This document shows, in pieces, positions 1 to 6,787 of a stretch of DNA of 6,873 bases (positions are counted from its first letter, which is position 1; each line of letters starts with the position of its first letter). Source of the stretch: Sphaerochaetaceae bacterium (GTDB taxonomy: Bacteria > Spirochaetota > Spirochaetia > Sphaerochaetales > Sphaerochaetaceae). The notes beneath the pieces are model-generated. The model had not been told where the DNA came from and did no database searches. It saw nothing but the letters and a program-made list of their open reading frames with translations. Where the stretch lies: NCBI GenBank assembly GCA_024405065.1, contig JAKSPF010000065.1, positions 1 to 6,873 on the forward strand. Reading direction: 5' to 3'. The position numbers and the translations under genes are program-made.

Positions 1-654
1 CTGTCTGCATGACAGATGTCCGTTATCTGCATGCAGAAAATTTTTTAACACCTGTTCAGAATTGTATAACCGAGATGTTATCCGGTCAATGTTTGTTCGC
101 GTAGGAATTTCCATACCGAGTTCTTTGGGATAAATGTTTTTGCCTACAACATCAACCGGATGGGTGTACCAGTGCTTTTTGGGACCTATGTAAACGGGAA
201 CAACGGAAGCATTTCCGCGGATTGCCATCAGGGCTGCTCCGGATTTGAAAGGTTTGACGGAAGCATCTCCCGGATGGACGAAGCCTTCCGGAAAAATACT
301 CAAAACGTGATTTTCCTTCAGCAAGCCGGTGATTTCACCGAATGCGGAGGGGGTGAAGTTTTCTCTGTCAATTTCAACACAGTGTACATTTTTGAAAAAC
401 CATTTGCCCAAAGGTGTAGCAAAAAGTTCTTTTGTTGCAACAAAAAACACCCTGCGGAAAGGAAAACTCAGCATCAATGTTATCGGATCAAGGTATGAAC
501 TGTGATTTGAAACTATCAGCACAGAACCTTTGAGTGATGTGTTTTTTCTGCCGAAGGGGTATTTTACGCGTGGTCCGAGCAGAAGCATTGCCGGAATCGC
601 CCCGGTAATTTTTATGAAGTCGTATATAAAAAAGTTACGTTTCTTTCTTTTCAA
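1..654 (-). CDS. PlsC/LPLAT-family acyltransferase, second of a tandem pair (partial)
   Basis: 218 codons are visible with no stop before the left edge, so the C-terminus is missing; most of a typical family member is present. The motifs are HX4D in SNHSSYLD (His51, Asp56), a motif II-like CVEIDRE (92-98), motif III FPEG (121-124), KPFKSGAAL (134-142) and the last block VVPVYIG (151-157). Asp-Arg of motif II is kept, but the arginine usually found in FPEGTR is absent (FPEGFVHPG). It resembles the preceding gene along its length, including FIKITG near the N-terminus against FMKITA, FPFRR against FPLRR, and the spacing of motifs, so the two are probably old tandem duplicates. It overlaps the upstream gene by 20 bases. 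TTG 654 is the preferred start; TTG 672, with only AAGG three bases ahead, is weaker. The acceptor is unknown. Confidence 0.82.
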   Translation of the reverse strand, partial: MKRKKRNFFIYDFIKITGAIPAMLLLGPRVKYPFGRKNTSLKGSVLIVSNHSSYLDPITLMLSFPFRRVFFVATKELFATPLGKWFFKNVHCVEIDRENFTPSAFGEITGLLKENHVLSIFPEGFVHPGDASVKPFKSGAALMAIRGNASVVPVYIGPKKHWYTHPVDVVGKNIYPKELGMEIPTRTNIDRITSRLYNSEQVLKNFLHADNGHLSCRQ

Positions 655-1270
655 CGGTTTCTCCCAGTTCAAGTACCTTGTTTCTTATTGCCCGAGTTAT
701 ATTCATTATGTTCGTTTTTTCGTCAAGGGAATCATTATACATTGAAACGGCATCAATAGGTTTTCCTATCACGATTCTGTTACGTTTGAGTGTGAAAATG
801 CGTCCGTCCGAGTATACGGGAATCACGGGCGAACCGGAGTGAAGGGCAAGCCATACAAAACTCGGGGTGAATTCAAGCGGTTTTTTTTCTTCCGGTTCGG
901 GAATGCGTGCTTCAGGATAAATTTCAAGGACACCGCCTTTTTCAAGTATTCGCAGGGACTCTGCAAGAAAGGAAAAATCATGATCCGTTCTGTTTACCTT
1001 CACAGTGCCCCAAAGTTTAAGCAGAATTCTGAGAACCGGACTCTGACGGTAAACCACTTCAGCCACCTGACATCTCAATCGGCGCAACGGAAATACAAAC
1101 ATCATGACTCCGAAGTCATAGACGGAATGGTGATTGCAGATTACTATTGCTTTTCCGCGGATTCTGCGGTTTTGTATTCTTTTGTCTTCATACGTGATTT
1201 TGGGTCTGAAAATGAAAAGATTAACCGGCCATGCGGTTATTTTCATAAACACGTCAAACGGTGCAAACAA
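635..1270 (-). CDS. PlsC/LPLAT-family acyltransferase, first of a tandem pair
   Basis: This is a 211-residue acyltransferase of the lysophospholipid/1-acylglycerol-phosphate acyltransferase (LPLAT) superfamily. The catalytic HX4D motif is in CNHHSVYDF (His47, Asp52). A motif II-like VKVNR follows at 90-94, then a motif III variant YPEAR (118-122) and the final block SPVIPVY (147-153). The usual motif III glycine (FPEG) is replaced by alanine, and the later F-K-x-G segment reads EFTPSF, so the acyl acceptor may not be a standard glycerol phosphate. A hydrophobic N-terminal stretch (about 10-25) suggests membrane association. Linked to the ligase-carrier gene, it probably moves an acyl group from a carrier protein to a lipid head or another acceptor. 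I chose TTG 1270 because of its strong ribosome binding site and its position one base after the ligase stop; GTG 1312 is the alternative. Confidence 0.82.
   Translation of the reverse strand: MFAPFDVFMKITAWPVNLFIFRPKITYEDKRIQNRRIRGKAIVICNHHSVYDFGVMMFVFPLRRLRCQVAEVVYRQSPVLRILLKLWGTVKVNRTDHDFSFLAESLRILEKGGVLEIYPEARIPEPEEKKPLEFTPSFVWLALHSGSPVIPVYSDGRIFTLKRNRIVIGKPIDAVSMYNDSLDEKTNIMNITRAIRNKVLELGETVEKKET
661..665 (-). promoter_or_regulatory. Shine-Dalgarno site deciding the second acyltransferase start
   Basis: GGGAG lies six bases upstream of TTG 654, inside the end of the first acyltransferase gene. No ATG exists in this frame between the upstream stop codon and the conserved N-terminal region. 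Confidence 0.6.
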
Positions 1271-1271
1271 A

Positions 1272-2681
1272 TCAGTCCTCCACCTGTTCACGCAGATATT
1301 TGCAGAAATCACGCACTGAAAACAGACTTATATCATCTTTTGCTATCTCAATTCCGAACTTTTCCCTGATTCGCCCCAGTAAATCAAAGTAATCAATACT
1401 GCTTCCTGAAAAGTCTCTGAAAAAGTTGCCCGTATAGCTTATTTCCGATTCACTCCGTCCGAGTGTCTTTGCAAAACAGGAAGTGACTGTCTGTCTGAGT
1501 TCCCGTTCTGTCTGACCGTCTTTATGGGCGAGCCGGTACTGCGTAAGACAGAGTCCGTCTGTATCTTCCTGCGGTATTTTTGCCTCAACTGTATCCGGAT
1601 TTATGTTTTCACCGTTGGCAAGGTGATATCCTATTCCGTTGAAAAAACCGAGTGTTTCACTGTTGATGTTGCATCCTTCGGAAATAAGAAACTTCACGGA
1701 ATCCCCGAATATTTCTTCACGCACCTTGCGCATTGCGTGTTTTCTCACTGCCGCTCCGGTAAACCCTCCGTTAAGTGAGATTGCAAGAAGTCTGTCAAAG
1801 GTTCTGCGCTTTCCCGTTTTGGTGATTTTGCTCAACGCTTTACGGTGAATTGCTTCCCAAACAAGCGGAACAGCAAAGATGTGTGTGACCTTGTGGTTTC
1901 TTACTGTTTCCTGAACAGTTTGCGGCAGGGTATCTTTGAGAAATACGAAAGTTCGGGCAAAGAATCCGAACCACAGATAAACTGCCGTAAATCCGAATAC
2001 GTGAGAGAACGGTAACAGTACAAGAATTTTGAGATTTCCGTCATAGCCTTCCGCTATTGACGGACACCGCTTTACTATGGAAAGTGTGCTTTCAATCTGA
2101 TGGTAAAAATTTTCTGCGTTGTAGTAACAGTATTTTGCCGCTCCGGAAGTTCCGGAAGACATGAAGATAACCGAGTTTCCCCAACTGTTGACGGTTTTTT
2201 CTTCTCCGGCAGTACTGAACAGCTCTTCCGGAGTGAAGGTCGGTACTGAAAATTGCTTTGAATCGGAAATTACAGCACAGACTCCGTTTTGTTTGATATG
2301 CAAATTTGTTTCATCATCGGGAAGGCTTGTATTGAGGAAAATCAGGCTGTATCCGCTTTTCAGTACAGCCCAGAATATCTGCAAAGCCTCAAGGCTGTTT
2401 GCCATATACAGACCTACAACGCCGTCATGGGTAAAATCTTTCAGTGTGTACGTGATTTTGAGGGAGAGACTGTCTATTATGTCCGCACACTGTCCGTAGG
2501 TGATTTTTTTATTTTTGAAATTCATCGTCTGTTCAGCCATAGTGTTGTTCCTGTCTGAAAACATCATTTTGTAAAGTGTTTCAAAAGTCTTTTCACTATT
2601 GCGGTAAACGGAGAGTTTTTTCTCTATGTACTGCTCAATGGATTTGCAGTTTCCTATGTCGTTGAGTGTGTGAAGTTTCAT
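1272..2681 (-). CDS. AMP-dependent acyl/aryl ligase-acyl carrier fusion, internally shortened
   Basis: This 469-residue protein combines an adenylate-forming (ANL) ligase with a C-terminal acyl carrier domain. The N-terminal core is well preserved: AVLKSGYSLIFLN (105-117), the ATP-binding P-loop SSGTSGAAK (175-183), the aromatic motif LPFSHVFGF (223-231), and SLNGG..GAAV (302-312) followed by FFNGIGYHLANG (346-357). Family members continue with a YG.TE motif, a TGD motif and a GR.KD hinge. Here the chain passes directly into GENINPDTVE (357-366), a motif normally found after the hinge. The C-terminal subdomain with the catalytic lysine is also cut to about 35 residues. The carrier domain (about 392-469) has FSGSSIDYF, with Ser428 as the likely phosphopantetheine site. 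Adenylation may be lost, leaving a carrier. ATG 2681 follows the previous stop by six bases and has no clear ribosome binding site. Confidence 0.82.
   Translation of the reverse strand: MKLHTLNDIGNCKSIEQYIEKKLSVYRNSEKTFETLYKMMFSDRNNTMAEQTMNFKNKKITYGQCADIIDSLSLKITYTLKDFTHDGVVGLYMANSLEALQIFWAVLKSGYSLIFLNTSLPDDETNLHIKQNGVCAVISDSKQFSVPTFTPEELFSTAGEEKTVNSWGNSVIFMSSGTSGAAKYCYYNAENFYHQIESTLSIVKRCPSIAEGYDGNLKILVLLPFSHVFGFTAVYLWFGFFARTFVFLKDTLPQTVQETVRNHKVTHIFAVPLVWEAIHRKALSKITKTGKRRTFDRLLAISLNGGFTGAAVRKHAMRKVREEIFGDSVKFLISEGCNINSETLGFFNGIGYHLANGENINPDTVEAKIPQEDTDGLCLTQYRLAHKDGQTERELRQTVTSCFAKTLGRSESEISYTGNFFRDFSGSSIDYFDLLGRIREKFGIEIAKDDISLFSVRDFCKYLREQVED
1277..1281 (-). promoter_or_regulatory. Shine-Dalgarno site deciding the first acyltransferase start
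   Basis: GGAGG, within AGGTGGAGG over the last codons of the ligase gene, is six bases upstream of TTG 1270. The earlier in-frame GTG at 1312 has no such site and would create a 41-base overlap. Confidence 0.7.
1608..1616 (-). other. Apparent in-frame deletion junction inside the ligase gene
   Basis: Codons 356-358 (Asn-Gly-Glu) are where two normally distant ligase motifs meet. The left side looks like the start of an NGYG.TE motif and the right side like the NGENINP motif. Both motifs begin with Asn-Gly, so a short shared AACGG could have joined them. Only the joined copy is visible, so the event is inferred from family knowledge. Confidence 0.5.
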
Positions 2682-2687
2682 TTTGTA

Positions 2688-3233
2688 TCAATACAGTATT
2701 TCAGCTGTGTACTCATATCCTCTCAGTATGTTTTTCACCTGAAAAACATTTTGGTGGATTTTTACGCAAATTACAAGTTTATCACCATCATAGATACAAC
2801 GTGTAATGTCTTCATTTTCCTGCGTTTCCTCATAGCGCAATCCGTTTGCAACAAGATTTTCTTCAATGACGGCTGAAGGGGTGAAGCAAAGTTGTACGTC
2901 TGCAACAACATAGGGAGCAAACATTACGGTTTTAGCGGAAGAGGGGGAGACAGTTGTCTTCTTTCCGTTATAGTAAATCTGCATAAGTGTCTGTCCGGTT
3001 GGAAGCATTACGGTCAGTGACAGACCGGAACTGTCCGTTTCAAGCCATGCTTGGGCGGTGAGTTCTCCGATAGACGGAAAAGAGCCTGTAACAAGCAGGA
3101 AAGTTTCCGTTTTGTTTGCTTCCGATACCAACGGAAAGAGGTTTATCCTCTTTTCATCAGTGATATTGAAGCGGACAGTTGAGCAGGATGTCAAAAAAAC
3201 CAGTACAGTAAGCAATACGGCGGCGATTTTCAC
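2688..3233 (-). CDS. DUF3261-type outer-membrane lipoprotein
   Basis: This is a 181-residue protein with a lipoprotein signal peptide: a hydrophobic run at residues 4-14 and lipobox L14-T15-S16-C17, so Cys17 would be lipidated. The body follows the DUF3261 pattern: ETFLLVTGSFPSIGELTAQA (43-62), a strand-rich stretch with LSLTVMLPTGQTLMQIYYNG (71-90), then VVADVQLCFTPSAVIEENL (109-127) and a final strand pair. DUF3261 proteins are typical partners of LolA-like and MMPL genes in aryl-polyene-like clusters and are likely receivers or placers of the product at the outer membrane, in a LolB-like role. That role is inferred. The GTG start at 3233 overlaps the exporter stop by four bases (GTGA) and has AAGGA at 3244-3240, six bases ahead. 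Confidence 0.75.
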   Translation of the reverse strand: MKIAAVLLTVLVFLTSCSTVRFNITDEKRINLFPLVSEANKTETFLLVTGSFPSIGELTAQAWLETDSSGLSLTVMLPTGQTLMQIYYNGKKTTVSPSSAKTVMFAPYVVADVQLCFTPSAVIEENLVANGLRYEETQENEDITRCIYDGDKLVICVKIHQNVFQVKNILRGYEYTAEILY

Positions 3234-5539
3234 TTTTCTTCCTTTCTACCTGATGTAAGTGCGCAGAGGTAGGCTGCAAAAATACCTGTGAATACCGTGA
3301 CTCCGAATATGTGTACCGGGCGGAATGAACTGAATACAAGGGTTCCGAAACTGAGCTCCGTTGTTATGAAAGAAAACAGCACTGCCTTAAAGGAAGTTCC
3401 CCGTCCTTTGTCGTAAGCAAAAACTATGTAATCAAGGCCGAGTCCCAAAGTGAGAATCATTCCGGTTATGAAGAAAAAATCAATGTACATTCCCGAAAAG
3501 GAAGTCACGGCAATTGTCAGACAGGCTATCGTGTACGGAGCAAGAAGCATCTTTACTCCTTTTGACAATCCGAGTACGGCAACAAGCAACACGGCTATTA
3601 CCGCAAAGGCAATTCCTGACAGAATGCAGATTCTGCGTGTCAGAATATCAAGACTTCTGCTTATGTCCGTTGCGGTCCGGAAGTAAGTGACATCCGGATA
3701 TCCGGCTGCAATTTCTGCAATTTCATCTTCGTTTTCAGCATTCTGAATAAGTACCGCATTGTACCGGATATTTTCAATTTCTCCGATTACAAGTCCGGAA
3801 ACAAGGGATGAAAGCTGAGGCGGAAGATCTGATATTGTAAGTGAAGGTTGCAGATTTTCAATTACCTCTGTAACTTTCTCAACACTGTCAATACCGAGTA
3901 TGTTGCACTGTTTTTCTTTGTTCGGAATGAGAAGTTTTGCAGCCTCAATGCTTTTTTCCTGCTGTGAAACGGAAGGAATGAAAGAAGAGCATGCAATACA
4001 GCATTTGAGTTTTCCTTCATTCTGCTGTTTTTTCAACTCGGCGGTGAAACGGCTTTCATTCTGCAGAACATCTTCTTCTGAACTGCCTCCGATTACTGCA
4101 TAACTGACGGAAGAATATCCGAGTACCTTTGCCGCAACGGTTTCTCCGTCAAGCAGACGGGGTGAAGGTACATACAGACTTGTTATGTCATTGTGTATCT
4201 TCACATTCGGTAAATTCACGGCAAGCAGTACCGTGGACAGAACTGCAAGAACAGGAAGAAGAAACGGTACCTCTGTTTTTTTATCCTGTTTTGCAATAAA
4301 GGATTTCCTGTTGATGTCTTTTTCCGAAATCATGTTCGGATACAGAAACAATGTAGTGAGGTATGAACTCAGAAGACCTCCGCAGGAGAACACGGCAATT
4401 TGTCTCAGTACGGGATACTCTGACAAAAGGAGAAGAGCATAACACAGTTCGGTTGAAAGAAAACTTACTGACAGACTTTTAACGAGTTTTTTTCTTATGT
4501 CCCATGTGTTTTCACCGTCCTGTTTGTGCGTGTAGCGGGTGTAAAAGTGAATTGCATAATCAATGCAGGTTCCTATCAGTGTTGTTCCGAATATCAGAGT
4601 CATTACGTTGAATTCTCTGAAAAAAATTACAAGACAACCTGCAGCGCTGACTGTTGCCAGCAGAAGGCTCACAATGAAGAGTTTCAGGATATGAAGATTT
4701 CTGCAAACAATCAGAAACATCACTAAAACGGCAATAATTGAAAAAGCACTTATAAGCGTGATTTCCTTTTGTGATGAATTTGCTCCTTCCCAACTGTGAA
4801 AAGGTATGCCGCTGTAATTCACGCTTACATCACCGTATTTTTCAGCAATTGAGTCTCCTGCGGCGTAAATGCTGCGGATTCCTCCGTTTCTGTCAGTTAC
4901 CGCAATATTTTTATTCGTGAGCTTTCCTGACATCATGATGTACCAAATCCCGTCTGCTTCACTGCAAAGCAGATTATTTCTCGGTGACAAGGATGTTGCA
5001 TCTGAAATTTCATTAAGAAAAGATCTCCAAACACTTTCACTGAGCAGAAAAGGATCGTTTTCAAGATTACCCAAATCGGAAAGAGTCATTGCACTGAAAA
5101 TGGTTGCAAGACTTTCCTCCTGAAAGGCCGAGGGATTTGCTTTGATTTTTTCCTGAGTTTCATCGTCAAGAAGAAGATATACATTGCTGTTGATGAAGTC
5201 CTTCACCGCATCTGCGGAAACCGACTCATTTTCCAGTGTGAGTTCGCTGAAGATACCCTGCCCGTCAAGTATTGAGAACAATTCACGTGCTGCCGTTTCC
5301 GCCCTGTCAAAATCTGCGCAACCGATGAAGATATTTACATTTGCGTTTTGATTCTCAGTAAATTTTTTTTCTGCTGCGGAAACGGCTTTGTTTGTATTTC
5401 TGCTCGGAATTATATCCGTAAAATCGGTTCTCACCCGTCTTGCGGAAATCATACAACAGACAACTGCACACAATACAACGGCAATATGGTACAAGAGAAA
5501 AGGCAGGATTCTACATATTGTAGATTTCTGTTTCTTCAC
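3230..5539 (-). CDS. MMPL/RND-superfamily lipid exporter
   Basis: This is a 769-residue inner-membrane transporter with the two-fold repeat of the MMPL/RND superfamily. TM1 is near residues 12-32, followed by an extracytoplasmic domain (about 33-258) and a TM bundle (about 259-403). A second single TM (about 423-443), second large domain (444-633) and second bundle (about 635-763) complete the repeat. Each bundle carries the G...DY signature with the likely proton-relay Asp: GTTLIGTCIDYAIHFY (D327) and GMILTLGLGLDYIVFAYDKG (D703). It probably exports the cluster's lipid product using the proton gradient. The reading frame is open up to a TTG at 5605, but no ribosome binding site precedes that codon. 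GTG 5539 has GGAGG nine bases ahead and gives a normal short cytoplasmic N-terminus, so I chose it. The stop overlaps the next start (GTGA). Confidence 0.88.
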   Translation of the reverse strand: MKKQKSTICRILPFLLYHIAVVLCAVVCCMISARRVRTDFTDIIPSRNTNKAVSAAEKKFTENQNANVNIFIGCADFDRAETAARELFSILDGQGIFSELTLENESVSADAVKDFINSNVYLLLDDETQEKIKANPSAFQEESLATIFSAMTLSDLGNLENDPFLLSESVWRSFLNEISDATSLSPRNNLLCSEADGIWYIMMSGKLTNKNIAVTDRNGGIRSIYAAGDSIAEKYGDVSVNYSGIPFHSWEGANSSQKEITLISAFSIIAVLVMFLIVCRNLHILKLFIVSLLLATVSAAGCLVIFFREFNVMTLIFGTTLIGTCIDYAIHFYTRYTHKQDGENTWDIRKKLVKSLSVSFLSTELCYALLLLSEYPVLRQIAVFSCGGLLSSYLTTLFLYPNMISEKDINRKSFIAKQDKKTEVPFLLPVLAVLSTVLLAVNLPNVKIHNDITSLYVPSPRLLDGETVAAKVLGYSSVSYAVIGGSSEEDVLQNESRFTAELKKQQNEGKLKCCIACSSFIPSVSQQEKSIEAAKLLIPNKEKQCNILGIDSVEKVTEVIENLQPSLTISDLPPQLSSLVSGLVIGEIENIRYNAVLIQNAENEDEIAEIAAGYPDVTYFRTATDISRSLDILTRRICILSGIAFAVIAVLLVAVLGLSKGVKMLLAPYTIACLTIAVTSFSGMYIDFFFITGMILTLGLGLDYIVFAYDKGRGTSFKAVLFSFITTELSFGTLVFSSFRPVHIFGVTVFTGIFAAYLCALTSGRKEEK

Positions 5540-6152
5540 TGGAAAGTTCCTCCGGTACAAGATTTTCAAACCGGTATAGAATGGAGTCATCTGAGGCTTC
5601 TTCAAGCAGAAGGGACTTTATCTGAGAATTTCCCTCTATGTTGATTTCCGATATGAAAGATGAAAGTATTTTGTCTTTCGGTTTGAGGCGGATGTTCCAA
5701 GTACCGTTCTTTGCCGCAAAACTGCAATTGAACGATTTTTGCATTGTACTGAAATCTCCGAAGAATATGCTTTCCATTGCCTGTGCAATATGAGTGTATA
5801 TCCGGTTTTTTGACATATCAAGGCGAACCGGTTTCCCGCTTCCTGTCTTCTGGACGAGGTTTGTACTGCCTACAATAAGAATTGAGGAATACGGTTTTTC
5901 CGTATACCAGACAATACCTCTCTGCGGGTCTATCTGTACTCTGCCGGAGGATTCAAGTTTTCTTCCGGATGAAGTGACGGTCTTTGTCTGGGTGAAATTA
6001 CCTTTGAGAGAACTGCTTGAAAATACTCCGCAGTTTTTGAGATATTCAATTTCCTTTTCACCGAATTTTACGTACTCATTGCCGGATGTTGAAGCAAAAA
6101 TCCGGAACAAACAGAGAATGAACAGTACAATATAAACGGAAAGTTTCTTCAT
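5511..6152 (-). CDS. LolA-like periplasmic lipid/lipoprotein carrier
   Basis: This 213-residue protein has a cleavable-looking signal peptide: KK at residues 2-3, a hydrophobic core at 5-19 and a likely cleavage near FAST (19-22). The mature part follows the LolA-like pattern. It has LKGNFTQTKTV (49-59), SSGRVQIDPQRGIVWYTEKP (68-87), a turn with GSTN, a second half with FFGDFSTMQKSF (130-141), WNIRLKPKD (152-160), and ISEINIEGN (167-175). True LolA carries lipoproteins from LolCDE to LolB. Cluster-encoded versions beside MMPL exporters probably carry the cluster's own lipid instead. That substrate assignment is inference from the neighbours. ATG 6152 overlaps the upstream TGA, with AGGAG at 6168-6164. 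Its 3' end overlaps the exporter start by 29 bases. Confidence 0.8.
   Translation of the reverse strand: MKKLSVYIVLFILCLFRIFASTSGNEYVKFGEKEIEYLKNCGVFSSSSLKGNFTQTKTVTSSGRKLESSGRVQIDPQRGIVWYTEKPYSSILIVGSTNLVQKTGSGKPVRLDMSKNRIYTHIAQAMESIFFGDFSTMQKSFNCSFAAKNGTWNIRLKPKDKILSSFISEINIEGNSQIKSLLLEEASDDSILYRFENLVPEELSSEETEIYNM
5549..5553 (-). promoter_or_regulatory. Shine-Dalgarno site deciding the exporter start
   Basis: GGAGG lies nine bases upstream of GTG 5539, inside the 3' end of the LolA-like gene. It supports the GTG over the upstream in-frame TTG at 5605, which has no such site. Confidence 0.65.
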
Positions 6153-6787
6153 CAGCTCTCAATCTCCTTTTTCCTGAGGAAGCTGAACATTCCCTGTTTG
6201 GGAAGGTTGTAACGGGCATTGATTCTGTTATTTACAAAATACCTTACAATAATTTCACCTGCAAACAGCATTCCCTGTACAATGTAACACACAAGTCCGT
6301 TGAAGTAAGTCCACTGCCTTGTTGTTCCGCAGATTACAAGATATGTGTTGATTGCCAGACTTATTACAAACCACACGCACCAAATAACAGTGACGTTTTT
6401 GCAGTACCGTTCAATTTCCGTTCTGCCGGGATGGGTCTTTATTGAAGAATCCATCATTTCCGCAAAGTGCACGACTATCGGTTTTTTTCTTATAAGCGAA
6501 CCGCCGAACAGTCCCAAAAACACAATGGTGATGCATATAGGATAGATTTTAATCACAGTTTCGGAATTGAAAACAAGTGCAAGCAGGGCAATTACTCCTG
6601 CTCCCGCAGGAACCCACCGGCTTCCCTGTCCCGTGTTGGCAAGATATCCCGCAACGCCTATTATCAGCATTCCCAAACTCACCATGCTCATAGGCAGATT
6701 GAATACAGTAAGGGACAACAGGATGAATACGGGGTAGAGAAAAAGCAGTATTCCGAGTGTAACCTTCAGCGGTTTAGCTATCTTCAT
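6152..6787 (-). CDS. COG4648-type integral membrane protein
   Basis: This is a 211-residue polytopic inner-membrane protein of unknown biochemical role. Hydrophobic segments lie near residues 8-29, 31-50, 57-74, 79-98, 131-153 and 159-183. The pattern resembles the COG4648 family: a KIYPICITIVFLGLFGGSL stretch (80-98), then a polar loop with KKPIVVHFAEMM, then ERYCKNVTVIWCVWF (126-140), QWTYFNG and a GEIIVRYFV segment. Proteins of this family recur in aryl-polyene-like gene clusters, where they probably help the membrane-linked synthesis or transport of the product. The family match is from memory of its pattern; the function is inferred. Start ATG 6787 is the first in frame after a TAA codon directly upstream, with a weak GGA about nine bases ahead. 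The stop shares one base with the next gene (TGATG), so translation is probably coupled. Confidence 0.75.
   Translation of the reverse strand: MKIAKPLKVTLGILLFLYPVFILLSLTVFNLPMSMVSLGMLIIGVAGYLANTGQGSRWVPAGAGVIALLALVFNSETVIKIYPICITIVFLGLFGGSLIRKKPIVVHFAEMMDSSIKTHPGRTEIERYCKNVTVIWCVWFVISLAINTYLVICGTTRQWTYFNGLVCYIVQGMLFAGEIIVRYFVNNRINARYNLPKQGMFSFLRKKEIES

Noticed and set aside
145..157. A 12-base match (CGGTTGATGTTG) between the second acyltransferase and the right edge of the window, both on the minus strand
   Set aside because: It is too short and too isolated to mark a repeat or recombination site; chance is a sufficient explanation.
839..1369. A long plus-strand open frame opposite the first acyltransferase and the ligase end
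   Set aside because: It shows no recognisable motif and lies over a minus-strand gene with clear catalytic motifs, so it is a shadow. The same applies to the other plus-strand frames in the window.
2141..2159. Short direct repeat of TTCCGGAAG-like units
   Set aside because: It falls on the Ser-Gly codons of the ligase P-loop (SSGTSG), where the protein sequence itself explains the repetition.
5540..5605. Extended N-terminus of the exporter from TTG 5605
   Set aside because: No ribosome binding site precedes it and it would overlap the LolA-like gene by 95 bases; GTG 5539 with GGAGG is better supported.
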